Source of the DNA: an uncultured Holdemanella sp.
GTDB lineage: Bacteria > Bacillota_I > Bacilli_A > Erysipelotrichales > Erysipelotrichaceae
Direction: 5' to 3'
Assembly: GCF_934772795.1 (NCBI RefSeq)
Contig: NZ_CAKVMR010000015.1
Span: 1-39,272, forward strand
DNA: 39,272 bases
The notes under the pieces are model-generated. The model was not told where the DNA came from. It made no database searches and saw only the letters and a list, made by a program, of their open reading frames with translations. The translations under genes were made by a program, and so were the position numbers. Shown here piece after piece: positions 31,116 through 39,272 of the stretch. Position 1 is the first letter of the stretch. Each line of letters starts with the position of its first letter.

Positions 31116-32775
31116 AATACAGTGTTACTACACTGTTTGTTCCTTCCTGTACATATTCAGTTCCAACATCCGGCGATACACTCATGACCTTATTGCTGCC
31201 CTGTCCATTTTCAATATGGCTCAAGACAACCGCAATTCCTAAATCATTCAACTCATCTTTGGCATCCAATACGTCTTGACCAATCAAATCTGAAGGAATC
31301 ACAATCGAAGGATAGGTACTGACCACAAAAGTAATTGTTTCCTTACTATCTGGATCAATACGTTTTCCTGGCGTTAACCCCTTTTGTTCTAAAATAATGC
31401 CTGGATCCATGTCTTTTGATCCTTCATATTCCACTTCAATCTGCACATTTGGACAATTTTGCTCCAATTCATAAGCAGCCTCCGAATACAAGCCATCTGT
31501 AAAGTCCGGTACTAAATAGGTAGATCCTTTAGAAACAGTTAAAACGATTTTCGCATCATTTAAAATCACTTCACCCTCTTTATAAGAAGCCTTAATGACT
31601 TTTCCCTTTTCATACTTATCATTCGCCTTATAGACATATGTGACTCTTGAAGTATTAAAATGCGCATCCTGCAACACATCGATTGCCTCATCCGGCGTCA
31701 AATCCACTACATCTGGCATCGTTTGATAGCCTAAAAAGCCACTGATTCTAATAATGCCTGTAATACTGGCAATCAATACAAGTACGACAATGGAAATCAC
31801 AACCGCTGCACTAATCATGACAGCTGGAATCCAATTGCGTTTTTTCTTCTCTTCTTTTTCAGACTCTTCATCCTCAAAATCAATATGCCCATTATCGTAT
31901 TTCATCAATTCTTTATTCGGACTTGTATCCACCTTGATACGCTTCATATCACGATATTCTATATCCATGCAATGCATCAAATCATAAAGCATTTCTTTAC
32001 AAGATACATAACGATCCTCTAAACTTTTAGCGGTCGCCTTTAAAATAATATTTTCAACAGACTGCGGAATATCCGGATTGAAATCACGCACATAAGGCAT
32101 TGGTTTACGCAAATGCTTGATCGCAATCTCAGTTGGCGTCTTACCAGTAAAAGGAACATGCCCTGTTAATAGTTCATAGAATACAATACCCAATGAATAA
32201 ATATCCACTTGTGCATTTGGTTCTTTACCCTGTGTTGTTTCTGGCGCTAAATAATGAGCTGAACCCATAACCGTATTATTATACGTTAGCTGCACAGAAC
32301 CATGGGCTACCGCAATCCCAAAGTCTGTAATTTTAATCGTACCATCGTCTTTTACCAACACATTTTGCGGCTTGATATCACGATGAATAATATTATGATC
32401 GTGCGCATGATCAATTGCGCTGATCAATTGTTTCATAATGCCAATGGCTTCATCCACATCTAAAGCTCCGCGTTGCGCAATCAAATCTTTTAAAGTTCGA
32501 CCACGAATATATTCCATGACAATATAGTGCATACCTTCATATTCACCAACATCATATATATCTACAACATTTGGATGAGATAAACGACTGGCTGCACTTG
32601 CCTCACGTTGAAAGCGTACTAATGCCATCGCATCCCCACTTAATTTATCACGTAGAACTTTAATTGCCACGATACGATTTAATATCGTATCCTTCGCCTT
32701 ATAGACATCCGCCATTCCACCCTGACCAATCAAAGACAAGATCTCATAGCGGTTCGCTATTTGTTCCATCATCAT
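31108..32775 (-). CDS. prkC: PASTA-domain serine/threonine protein kinase
   Basis: This 555-aa membrane kinase has a cytoplasmic Hanks-type domain (about 8-270): GQGGMADVYKA, VAIKVL, HRDIKPQNVLV, DFGIAVAHG and APE. A juxtamembrane acidic stretch precedes one transmembrane helix (about 318-343). Three extracellular PASTA repeats follow (about 353-555: MPDVVDLTPDEAIDVL, LVPDFTDGLYSEAAYEL, VIPSDLIGQDVLDAKDEL), which sense muropeptides or lipid II in relatives. It is paired with its phosphatase Stp upstream. The start is one of three consecutive ATGs behind GGAG. Confidence 0.96.
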   Translation of the reverse strand: MMMEQIANRYEILSLIGQGGMADVYKAKDTILNRIVAIKVLRDKLSGDAMALVRFQREASAASRLSHPNVVDIYDVGEYEGMHYIVMEYIRGRTLKDLIAQRGALDVDEAIGIMKQLISAIDHAHDHNIIHRDIKPQNVLVKDDGTIKITDFGIAVAHGSVQLTYNNTVMGSAHYLAPETTQGKEPNAQVDIYSLGIVFYELLTGHVPFTGKTPTEIAIKHLRKPMPYVRDFNPDIPQSVENIILKATAKSLEDRYVSCKEMLYDLMHCMDIEYRDMKRIKVDTSPNKELMKYDNGHIDFEDEESEKEEKKKRNWIPAVMISAAVVISIVVLVLIASITGIIRISGFLGYQTMPDVVDLTPDEAIDVLQDAHFNTSRVTYVYKANDKYEKGKVIKASYKEGEVILNDAKIVLTVSKGSTYLVPDFTDGLYSEAAYELEQNCPNVQIEVEYEGSKDMDPGIILEQKGLTPGKRIDPDSKETITFVVSTYPSIVIPSDLIGQDVLDAKDELNDLGIAVVLSHIENGQGSNKVMSVSPDVGTEYVQEGTNSVVTLYYD

Positions 32776-32780
32776 AGTTA

Positions 32781-33518
32781 TTATTCTCCATCATTCTCCA
32801 TTAAGATAACTGTGCAGTTATCATAACCACCTGATTGATTGGCTCTGGCAATCAGTGTTTCTGTCTTTTCCTGTAAAGAAAGAGTTGGATCATGTACAAT
32901 ATCCGAAATCACTTTCTTTTCAACATATCCATGTAATCCATCGCTCGAAATCAATAAATATTTATATGTATTTTCAATCTTATTGATATCAATACGGAAA
33001 ACATGCCATACACCTAAGGCATTTGTTAATGTGTTTTTTTGTGGATGCGACTTAGCCTCATCCAAAGTAATCTTACCCTCTTTTAATAATTGGGCTATGA
33101 CACTATGATCTTCACTCATTTGAATCAATTCATTATTATAATCCGCATAGATTCTTGAGTCTCCCACATTAAAAATAAACGTCCCAATATGAGCTTTGAT
33201 GACACCCACTGCCGTAGTCCCCATACCTCTTTCATTGGGATTTTTTAAGCTTTTTGAATAGATGAAATCATTCGCCTGATTTAAATTTTCACGAATCCAG
33301 TTGTCGACCTGACGATCTTTTTTAAATACAGGAGACTTCATAAATGCTTCATACATCGTCATTACCGCTGTATGACTCGCCACTTCTCCTGCTTTTGCAC
33401 CACCAATACCATCACAGACAATGGCCATCCATTCATCGTTGGCATTATGAGCGATACAATAATCATCTTCATTTAATTGTCTTACAAGACCTACATCTGT
33501 ATTCGCAAAAACTTTCAT
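32781..33518 (-). CDS. stp: PP2C-type serine/threonine phosphatase
   Basis: This 245-aa PPM-family phosphatase reverses PrkC phosphorylation. Metal-binding motifs are LNEDDY (near 17), VCDGIGGAKAGEVAS (near 34), GDSRIY (near 118), ISSDGL (near 190) and GGYDNCTVI near the end. It lies between rlmN and prkC, as in most Firmicutes, with five bases to the kinase gene. Confidence 0.96.
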   Translation of the reverse strand: MKVFANTDVGLVRQLNEDDYCIAHNANDEWMAIVCDGIGGAKAGEVASHTAVMTMYEAFMKSPVFKKDRQVDNWIRENLNQANDFIYSKSLKNPNERGMGTTAVGVIKAHIGTFIFNVGDSRIYADYNNELIQMSEDHSVIAQLLKEGKITLDEAKSHPQKNTLTNALGVWHVFRIDINKIENTYKYLLISSDGLHGYVEKKVISDIVHDPTLSLQEKTETLIARANQSGGYDNCTVILMENDGE

Positions 33519-33522
33519 CTGC

Positions 33523-34566
33523 TTAAATTCCTTCCTTTTTAATTTCTTTGATTCTTAATTGTCCACAGGCCGCGTCAATATCGTTACCATGTTCTTTACG
33601 AATTGTGCAACGAACATGATTCTTCATCAATAAATCATAGAAGACCATAGCTTCATCGTGACTTACCGATTTAAAGCCTTTTTCATCCACTGCATTGTAT
33701 GGAATTAAATTCACATATGCATTCATTCCATGAAGAAGTTTTGACAATTGTTTGGCATGCTCAGGACGATCATTGACACCATTTAATAAAATATATTCAA
33801 ATGTCAAACGACGATTGTTTTCCTGACCATAATACTTTACAGCTTCCATCAACTCTTTTAATGGATAGGCATGGTTGACTGGCATTAATTGATCACGCAA
33901 TTCATCATTTGGTGCATGTAAACTAATAGCCAAATTGTATTGTGTATGTTCATTCGCAAAATCATAGATTCTTGGAACAATACCACAAGTTGAAATCGTA
34001 ATATGTCTAGAACCAATGCCTAAACCACGATCATGGTTTACAGTTGCCAAGAAATTCATCACATTGTCATAGTTATCAAAAGGCTCACCTGTACCCATGA
34101 CGACAATATGTGAAAGGCGCAAGTTATCTTTATCCAATTCCTTTTGAACATACATTACTTGGGCAACCATTTCACCACTTGTTAGATCTCTTTTTTTCTT
34201 AGTCAAACCACTTGCACAGAAAGCACAACCCATGTTGCAGCCAACCTGACTCGAAACACAAACGCTACGACCATAGTCGAAGACCATCATAACACTTTCT
34301 AATAGGGCTCCATCACTTGTTTTAAACAAGAATTTTGTCGTTCCATCATGTGAAACTTGTTTTTTTATTAATTCTAAAGGATTCACGACAAAATCTTTTT
34401 TTAAGATTTCTCTTGTTTCCTTTGATACATTGCTCATTTCATCAATGTCGAATACACGATTGCGATACAACCATTGAAAGATCTGATGTCCACGATACGA
34501 TTTCCATCCGTGATCTAGGGCATATTCGCACATTTGATCATAATTTAAATTGTATAAACTTTCCAA
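33523..34566 (-). CDS. rlmN: 23S rRNA/tRNA (adenine-C2)-methyltransferase, radical SAM
   Basis: This 347-aa radical-SAM enzyme methylates A2503 of 23S rRNA and A37 of some tRNAs. The cluster motif is CNMGCAFCASG (near 109). GTGEPFDNYDNVM follows, then STCGIVPRI and SLHAPNDELRDQLMP. The catalytic cysteine near the end (DIDAACGQLR) is present. The start codon is a TTG, supported by a GAGGTG site at correct spacing. Confidence 0.96.
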   Translation of the reverse strand: MESLYNLNYDQMCEYALDHGWKSYRGHQIFQWLYRNRVFDIDEMSNVSKETREILKKDFVVNPLELIKKQVSHDGTTKFLFKTSDGALLESVMMVFDYGRSVCVSSQVGCNMGCAFCASGLTKKKRDLTSGEMVAQVMYVQKELDKDNLRLSHIVVMGTGEPFDNYDNVMNFLATVNHDRGLGIGSRHITISTCGIVPRIYDFANEHTQYNLAISLHAPNDELRDQLMPVNHAYPLKELMEAVKYYGQENNRRLTFEYILLNGVNDRPEHAKQLSKLLHGMNAYVNLIPYNAVDEKGFKSVSHDEAMVFYDLLMKNHVRCTIRKEHGNDIDAACGQLRIKEIKKEGI

Positions 34567-34597
34567 AATAGCACCTCAATTTCTATCGTTCATTATA

Positions 34598-35791
34598 TCA
34601 TTTACGCACTAGTTTTGCCATATAGAAGCCATCTTGTCTTGTATCACTAAAAATGGTTTTTTCATCCACAAGACTAAATTCTTCATTGGCACGCAAAAAT
34701 TTCTCAATTTGTTTTTCATTCTCTTTTTTATTCATCGTACAAGTGGAATAGACTAAGACTCCCCCTGCCTTAACATATTGACTTACATTATTCAGAATAG
34801 AATACTGCAACGGAATCAATGTATCCATATCTTCCGGAACCATATGTAATTTAATATCGGGCTTTCTAGATAATACGCCATAGCCAGAACATGGAACATC
34901 ACATAAGATACGATCATATAACACTGAACTTTTAAATGTTGTCGCATCCTGTACACCTGCATGTACAATATCAATACCTAAGCGTTTGGCATCACTTTCT
35001 ATCAAATCTTTACGATGTGCATGTAGATCATACGAATCAATATGCCCTTTGTTGTGCATCCTTTCGGCCATGGCCATCGTCTTTGTTCCTGGAGCTGCAC
35101 AACAGTCTAAAATCGTTTCATTTTCATGTGGATCTACAAACTTTGCAATCGCAAAACTTCCTTCATCTTGAGCACTCATATAGCCTTTTTGGTAGTAGTC
35201 ATGATGAAAATAATCATTACCCGCATAAACATATAATGGGTCTTGAACACAATCAAACACATTCAAATCAAAATCAGATTCATTTGTCTTTAATACATTT
35301 CGACGAACATACATCGGTAATATATTGACACTTGCACTTGCCATCACTAAAGCTTTTTCTTGGCCATATTGAGAAACCCACATCTTATATAGCCAATCTG
35401 GTAAAGAATACTTTAAGGCCACATTATCTGTTTCAATTGGCTTCACTTTATGAAGTACGGCATTTGTCAAACCGGCATATTTCACATTGATCTTTTTGGC
35501 GATATTAACCGCATCATTGACAATCGCATAGCTTGGTACTTTATCCAAAAACAACAACTGGTATGTACTCATTGTCAGTAATACATCCATTTTAGGATTT
35601 AATGTATTCTTTACGTACTTTGACCAGCATTCTTTACAATACCGATAGTTCTGAATCGTTCCATAAAAAATGCGTGTTGCTAAAGCACGATCCTTTTCTT
35701 CCACTTCCTGTAAGTGATTTCTTAAATATAAATTGGAATAGACTTCTTTATTCACAACTTCATCTAAGGCTTTCCATATCCATTTTCTCAT
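34598..35791 (-). CDS. rsmB: 16S rRNA (cytosine-967-C5)-methyltransferase
   Basis: This 397-aa protein has an N-terminal NusB-like RNA-binding domain (about 1-125) and a C-terminal SAM-dependent Rossmann domain. Catalytic-type cysteines are visible in DVPCSGYGVLSRKPDI (near 298) and YSTCTMNKKENE (near 349), with DCCAAPGTKTMAMAE as the SAM loop. It is somewhat shorter than the ~430-450 residues common for RsmB. It follows priA by one base; def and fmt, often between them, are absent here. Confidence 0.95.
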   Translation of the reverse strand: MRKWIWKALDEVVNKEVYSNLYLRNHLQEVEEKDRALATRIFYGTIQNYRYCKECWSKYVKNTLNPKMDVLLTMSTYQLLFLDKVPSYAIVNDAVNIAKKINVKYAGLTNAVLHKVKPIETDNVALKYSLPDWLYKMWVSQYGQEKALVMASASVNILPMYVRRNVLKTNESDFDLNVFDCVQDPLYVYAGNDYFHHDYYQKGYMSAQDEGSFAIAKFVDPHENETILDCCAAPGTKTMAMAERMHNKGHIDSYDLHAHRKDLIESDAKRLGIDIVHAGVQDATTFKSSVLYDRILCDVPCSGYGVLSRKPDIKLHMVPEDMDTLIPLQYSILNNVSQYVKAGGVLVYSTCTMNKKENEKQIEKFLRANEEFSLVDEKTIFSDTRQDGFYMAKLVRK

Positions 35792-35792
35792 T

Positions 35793-37886
35793 CTATTCCT
35801 CCATCATTATTGGATGCATATTCACATCCACAACCTGTTTCGTTTCATCTAAATAATCCCGAACAAGCTTATGCAGTAACTTGTCATCCTTTGATTTTAA
35901 AATCAAGCGTACACGATGTTTCTTTTGTTGCATACGAATTTCAATCGGACCTAAAACACGAATGGATGAAAAATATTCTTTCGCAACACTCGCCTGTTTG
36001 TAAGCTTCCCGCAAATCAAAGTGTGTAAATACTAAAGTACATAAATACACATAGGGTGGATACATACCTAAATGGCGATAACGCATTTCTTGATTAAAGA
36101 ACATCTTGTAATCATGCATCTGCACACATCGCATCACAAAGTGATCTGGATCAAATGTCTGAATCATAACCTGTCCTTTTAGCTTTCCACGACCACTTCT
36201 TCCACTCGCCTGTTCTAACATTTCATATGCCGTTTCACTTGCCCTGTAGTCATTTCGACAAAGCGTGGCATCCGCATTTAATATGCCAACAAGGGTCACT
36301 CTTTCAAAATCCAAGCCTTTGGCCACCATTTGTGTACCGATCAATAAATCACCTGACTCCTCAAATTCTCTTAACAACTTTTCATGTGCATTCTTTCTAC
36401 GCGTACTATCCGCATCCATACGAACAACATGATGATCTTTAAAGATTTCTAGAATCTGTTCTTCTAAGCGTTCGGTTCCCATACCGGCCTTAAAGTAATT
36501 TTTAGAATGACAACTTGGACATTCTTCCATAAATGGAAATTGTCTTCCACAACAATGACATACTAAGGCATTCTGATTTTTATGATAGGTTAAGGCTACA
36601 CCACAATCTGGACATATGCGTACATGTCCACAATCGCTACAGCGAACAACGGGTAAATAGCCTCTTCGATTTAAAAGTAAGATCACTTGTTCATGTTTCG
36701 AAAGACGCTCATGAATAGCTTGAAGTAATGTTTCCGATAGGCCGTTTGTGATTCGTTCCTTTTTCATATCTACCAAACAAATTTCTGGCATTTCATGAAT
36801 ACGATTTTTTAGTTCAATGAGTTCATATACATTTTTATAGGCTCTTGCGTACGATTCCAAAGATGGTGTAGCACTTGCCAAAACAACTTTACACTTATGA
36901 TAGGCCGCACGAAATAAGACTATATCACGTGTGTGATATCTTGGAGTATTATCTTGTTTGTAGCTTGAATCATGTTCTTCATCCATTAAAATCAAGCCTA
37001 AAGAAGAAAACGGCATAAAGCAGGCACTACGCGTTCCAACCACAATATCCACTTCATGATTCTTCACTAAATTATATTGTTCGAGCTTTTCTTGTGCATT
37101 CAATCCTGAATGATAAATCGCAATCTTTTGTTTAAAGCGCGCCTGCACTCTTTGTATCATCATGGGTGTTAAACCAATTTCAGGAACAAGAAACAGAACT
37201 TGTTTACCAGATGCTAGTACATCTTCAGCTAATTGTAAAAAGACTTCCGTTTTACCAGAACCCGTCACTCCATGAAGTAAAGAGACTGTCTTATTGGTAT
37301 TTTGAATGGTTTGAATTGCGCATTCTTGTTCAGAAGTTAATGAATGAATCACATCAACAATTTCTCGAACACAAGTATTTGAATCTTTGATTCTTTTTTC
37401 AATTGTAATATAGCCTTTATCCAATAATACTTTCGTAATCAAAGGACTGACTTTTCTAAGTTCACTTATCTTACATGGATAGGTAAAACTAGATAGCACT
37501 TCTTTTTGTCGGGTAGTTAAAGGTAAGCTTGATTCATTCAATACCGCATAATCTTCATAAATGATTTTCGAATGATTACTCGAGGGACGAAGAGCTGGTG
37601 GCAGCATCGTTTTATAACATGTCACTTTCGAGCTCGCATAAAAATCAGCCATATAATTGGCCAATAACTTTAATTCGTTATTCAATAATGGCTTTTCATC
37701 TATGACTTCAATGACGGGTTTAATATTTTTAAAATCGCTTTCTACATTCACTTCTTCGACAAATCCTACAAGTGTACGATTGTTGAATTCAACACGGACT
37801 CGACATCCCACTTCAACATCCGTATCACAAGAATATGTAAAGGTATTGCGTAGGCGATTGTATTCTACATATACATTAATCAGCAT
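35793..37886 (-). CDS. priA: Primosomal protein N' (replication restart helicase)
   Basis: This 697-aa 3'-5' helicase reloads the replisome at stalled forks. The N-terminal DNA-binding domain leads into Walker A HGVTGSGKTEVFL (near 203) and the DEEH box LMDEEHDSSYK (near 300). Zinc motifs CSDCGHVRICPDCG and CHCCGRQFPFMEECPSCHS (about 410-455) and helicase motifs ending GLDFERV and ASGRSGRG complete it. The start has no ribosome site. A perfect TATAAT (37898-37893) ends six bases before the ATG, so the transcript may be leaderless. Confidence 0.95.
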   Translation of the reverse strand: MLINVYVEYNRLRNTFTYSCDTDVEVGCRVRVEFNNRTLVGFVEEVNVESDFKNIKPVIEVIDEKPLLNNELKLLANYMADFYASSKVTCYKTMLPPALRPSSNHSKIIYEDYAVLNESSLPLTTRQKEVLSSFTYPCKISELRKVSPLITKVLLDKGYITIEKRIKDSNTCVREIVDVIHSLTSEQECAIQTIQNTNKTVSLLHGVTGSGKTEVFLQLAEDVLASGKQVLFLVPEIGLTPMMIQRVQARFKQKIAIYHSGLNAQEKLEQYNLVKNHEVDIVVGTRSACFMPFSSLGLILMDEEHDSSYKQDNTPRYHTRDIVLFRAAYHKCKVVLASATPSLESYARAYKNVYELIELKNRIHEMPEICLVDMKKERITNGLSETLLQAIHERLSKHEQVILLLNRRGYLPVVRCSDCGHVRICPDCGVALTYHKNQNALVCHCCGRQFPFMEECPSCHSKNYFKAGMGTERLEEQILEIFKDHHVVRMDADSTRRKNAHEKLLREFEESGDLLIGTQMVAKGLDFERVTLVGILNADATLCRNDYRASETAYEMLEQASGRSGRGKLKGQVMIQTFDPDHFVMRCVQMHDYKMFFNQEMRYRHLGMYPPYVYLCTLVFTHFDLREAYKQASVAKEYFSSIRVLGPIEIRMQQKKHRVRLILKSKDDKLLHKLVRDYLDETKQVVDVNMHPIMMEE

Positions 37887-37892
37887 GCATCT

Positions 37893-37898
37893 ATTATA
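37893..37898 (-). promoter_or_regulatory. -10 element of the priA operon
   Basis: TATAAT on the minus strand is followed by six bases and then the priA ATG. No good -35 is seen at 17-base spacing. Confidence 0.5.
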
Positions 37899-37912
37899 AC
37901 ATTAATCTGGAT

Positions 37913-37940
37913 TTGACATTGATATTTATTTTGGTATATT
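37913..37940 (+). promoter_or_regulatory. Promoter of the 51-aa membrane peptide gene
   Basis: TTGACA (37913-37918) and TATATT (37935-37940) are 16 bases apart, 19 bases before the ATG. Confidence 0.7.
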
Positions 37941-37959
37941 TGAAATTAAGGAGATAGGT

Positions 37960-38115
37960 ATGTATATTTTTCTTGGAATTATAAACATTCTTTGTAGCAT
38001 TATCATTGGTTTTGTCGTAAAACCATTCAACAATCAAGTGTTGGATATTTGTGTATCCCTATTATTCTTTGTGAATGGAATCTTAGACATTCGAAAAGCC
38101 TTCAAAAACAACTAA
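37960..38115 (+). CDS. Small membrane protein, 51 aa
   Basis: This short gene has a consensus promoter, an AAGGAGAT ribosome site and a terminator directly after the stop. The product starts MYIFLGIINILCSIIIGFVV and contains a second hydrophobic stretch, LDICVSLLFFVNGILDI, ending in basic residues. It is predicted to be a two-helix membrane protein. I recognise no family and assign no function. It lies divergently from priA. Confidence 0.7.
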   Translation: MYIFLGIINILCSIIIGFVVKPFNNQVLDICVSLLFFVNGILDIRKAFKNN

Positions 38116-38140
38116 AAGCACCAAATGGTGCTTTTATCAT
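38114..38140. terminator. Bidirectional terminator after the 51-aa gene
   Basis: AAAAGCACC/GGTGCTTTT (38114-38122, 38127-38135) has an AAAT loop. It serves the 51-aa gene and can also serve the convergent 60-aa gene. Confidence 0.82.
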
Positions 38141-38148
38141 TTATCGAA

Positions 38149-38331
38149 TTATAAGCCATATTTCTTTCTCATTTCTTGAATGGCTACCTTTGCATCTTTC
38201 GTCTCTCCTATATCAATTTGGTATTCAGAAATCGCAATATTTTGGTACATTTCAAGTTTTTTCAACGTTGATTCATTCGTTTCATTGCATACGTCTGATA
38301 TTTCAGAAGTGTTTTTTAATATTTGTGGCAT
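38149..38331 (-). CDS. Shortened Phd/YefM-like antitoxin homologue, 60 aa
   Basis: A GAGGAGA site 8 bases before the ATG supports translation. The N-terminus MPQILKNTSEISDVCNETNES resembles the start of YefM/Phd antitoxins (MP.I.P..DLRN..EIS..C..TNEP). The segment LEMYQNIAISEYQIDIGETKDAKVAIQEMRKKYGL resembles their C-terminal helices. The ~20-residue beta-hairpin that normally joins them (ITKNGYGDMVVMS-like) appears to be missing. No toxin gene adjoins it. It may be a decayed or streamlined orphan antitoxin. The family call is from memory of the pattern. Confidence 0.5.
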   Translation of the reverse strand: MPQILKNTSEISDVCNETNESTLKKLEMYQNIAISEYQIDIGETKDAKVAIQEMRKKYGL

Positions 38332-38343
38332 ATTATTATCTCC

Positions 38344-39129
38344 TCATGTCTTTATCATACCATGAATATTCATTAAATATTGTAAAGCTTGACTCGATAC
38401 ACCATTAAACTTACAGTCAGGTATACCCAGATAATAGCCTTGCCCATAATGTACATGTAAGTTGCAGATACATTCTAATTCCTCTTGTGTTTCAATGCCT
38501 TCTGCGACAAGTTTCAATCCCATTTCATCACAATATTCTACCAATAGCTTCATCATACTTTGTTTAGATTTACTTAAATGAATATTACGTACCAGTTCAA
38601 TATCGGCCTTTAAATAATTGGGTGTTGTATTCACAACACGATTCAATCCGGAATATCCAGCCCCTACATCATCCAAGGCGATTTGATAACCTTGATCAAT
38701 ATAGTGATTCATAATAGCTTGCAGTAATACATAGTTTTCAATATCGGTTCTTTCTGTAATTTCAAAGACAATATCTTCATTTAATAATCCAAACTTTTCT
38801 AATTTTCGATTAGTAAATCCGGAAATAAAATTCGAATCTTGAAAAATTCGTCCATCCACATTTAAGAATATCTTTGTCCCAGAAGGTTTATTCATAGCTG
38901 CTTTTATCGCCTTATCTCGACAAAGTTTCTCTAGCTTCCATACACAACCATAGGCTTCAGCCAGGCAAAATAATTCCTCAATATTTATATCTATATTTTT
39001 ATTTTCAATCCGACTCAACGATTCATAGGCCACTACATTGCCATTTTCTAAATTTACAATGGGTTGAAATACTGGATAAATGGCTTTTGTCTCTAAAACC
39101 GTTAATAGTGCTTGTTTATTCTTATTCAC
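38344..39129 (-). CDS. Stand-alone EAL-domain cyclic-di-GMP phosphodiesterase
   Basis: This 261-aa protein consists of little more than an EAL domain. The catalytic set appears intact: Glu in AYESLSR (near 34; ESL in place of EAL), Asn in FLNVDGR, Glu in FEITE, the DDVGAGYSG pair (near 153), Lys in YLKAD, Glu in AEGIE and Gln in QGYYLG. It should linearise cyclic-di-GMP. The start is a GTG at 39129 without a clear ribosome site. It is the only phosphodiesterase seen beside the two GGDEF proteins of the window. The remaining 39130-39272 holds its upstream region, including TTGACA on the minus strand with no strong -10. Confidence 0.9.
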   Translation of the reverse strand: MNKNKQALLTVLETKAIYPVFQPIVNLENGNVVAYESLSRIENKNIDINIEELFCLAEAYGCVWKLEKLCRDKAIKAAMNKPSGTKIFLNVDGRIFQDSNFISGFTNRKLEKFGLLNEDIVFEITERTDIENYVLLQAIMNHYIDQGYQIALDDVGAGYSGLNRVVNTTPNYLKADIELVRNIHLSKSKQSMMKLLVEYCDEMGLKLVAEGIETQEELECICNLHVHYGQGYYLGIPDCKFNGVSSQALQYLMNIHGMIKT

Positions 39130-39272
39130 AATTATGAGGATACATAAGATTTATTAACATCCATACAAACTGAAATTAAATCTTTGTTAAATATGGAATA
39201 TATAAAACTGTTATGAAGTGACCTTTGTCAAGACAAAATTACACTCATATTTCATAAATATTCAGTTTTAGA

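Noticed and set aside
38049..38408. 119-codon plus-strand ORF across the priA-EAL intergenic region
   Set aside because: It crosses a strong terminator and overlaps three better-supported genes, with no initiation signal.

Overview
The window is a low-GC, gene-dense bacterial chromosome segment. The gene families (Spx, PrkC/Stp, HxlR, ECF transporter S components, ThiW, a TPP riboswitch, a CcpA-type cre box, strong AGGAGG ribosome sites) indicate a Firmicute, most likely an anaerobe of the Erysipelotrichia type. That placement is inferred from gene content and was not tested. No rRNA, tRNA or CRISPR array was recognised.

Layout. Bases 1-2053 hold the end of gltB and complete gltD (plus strand). 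A membrane-anchored HtrA-type protease without a PDZ domain follows (2115-3101). Directly after its terminator lies an intact IS1595/ISXO2-like element (3147-4373) with perfect 27-bp inverted ends and an 8-bp target duplication. It separates the protease from a structured leader RNA with terminator, which precedes an ECF S-component gene. Then come a Nudix hydrolase and an HU gene. HU is followed at its stop codon by a 132-bp MITE-like element flanked by a perfect 10-bp duplication.

Bases 6380-10854 (minus) form a tight five-gene run: a flavin split-barrel/ferredoxin protein, a fused permease-binding protein and an ATPase of an OpuC-type osmoprotectant importer, a zinc-type macrodomain hydrolase, and a class M sirtuin (SirTM). 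The last two are the writer/eraser pair of a reversible protein ADP-ribosylation system. A divergent HxlR regulator and a palindromic intergenic region suggest redox control. The usual lipoyl-carrier partners (GcvH-L, LplA2) are absent from this operon.

Bases 11465-20876 carry a membrane diguanylate cyclase, the thiW-thiM-thiE salvage operon under a TPP riboswitch and a second structured leader, a GNAT-YoaP protein, pyruvate phosphate dikinase with a consensus cre box, and an HTH-AAA-PD-(D/E)XK fusion behind an array of operator-like half-sites. Bases 20870-26016 hold spx (with an extra Cys-rich tail), an HD protein, and a minus-strand cell-wall run mraY-murD-uppP plus a PHP phosphoesterase. 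rpmB and a 61-aa ORF follow on the plus strand.

Bases 26654-37886 are one ten-gene minus-strand run: priA-rsmB-rlmN-stp-prkC-rsgA-rpe-thiN, the familiar Firmicute translation/kinase cluster without def/fmt, extended by a DUF308 membrane protein with a permuted papain-like domain and a second diguanylate cyclase. The window ends with a 51-aa membrane peptide gene, a shortened Phd/YefM-like orphan and an EAL phosphodiesterase. Two cyclases and one phosphodiesterase imply cyclic-di-GMP signalling.
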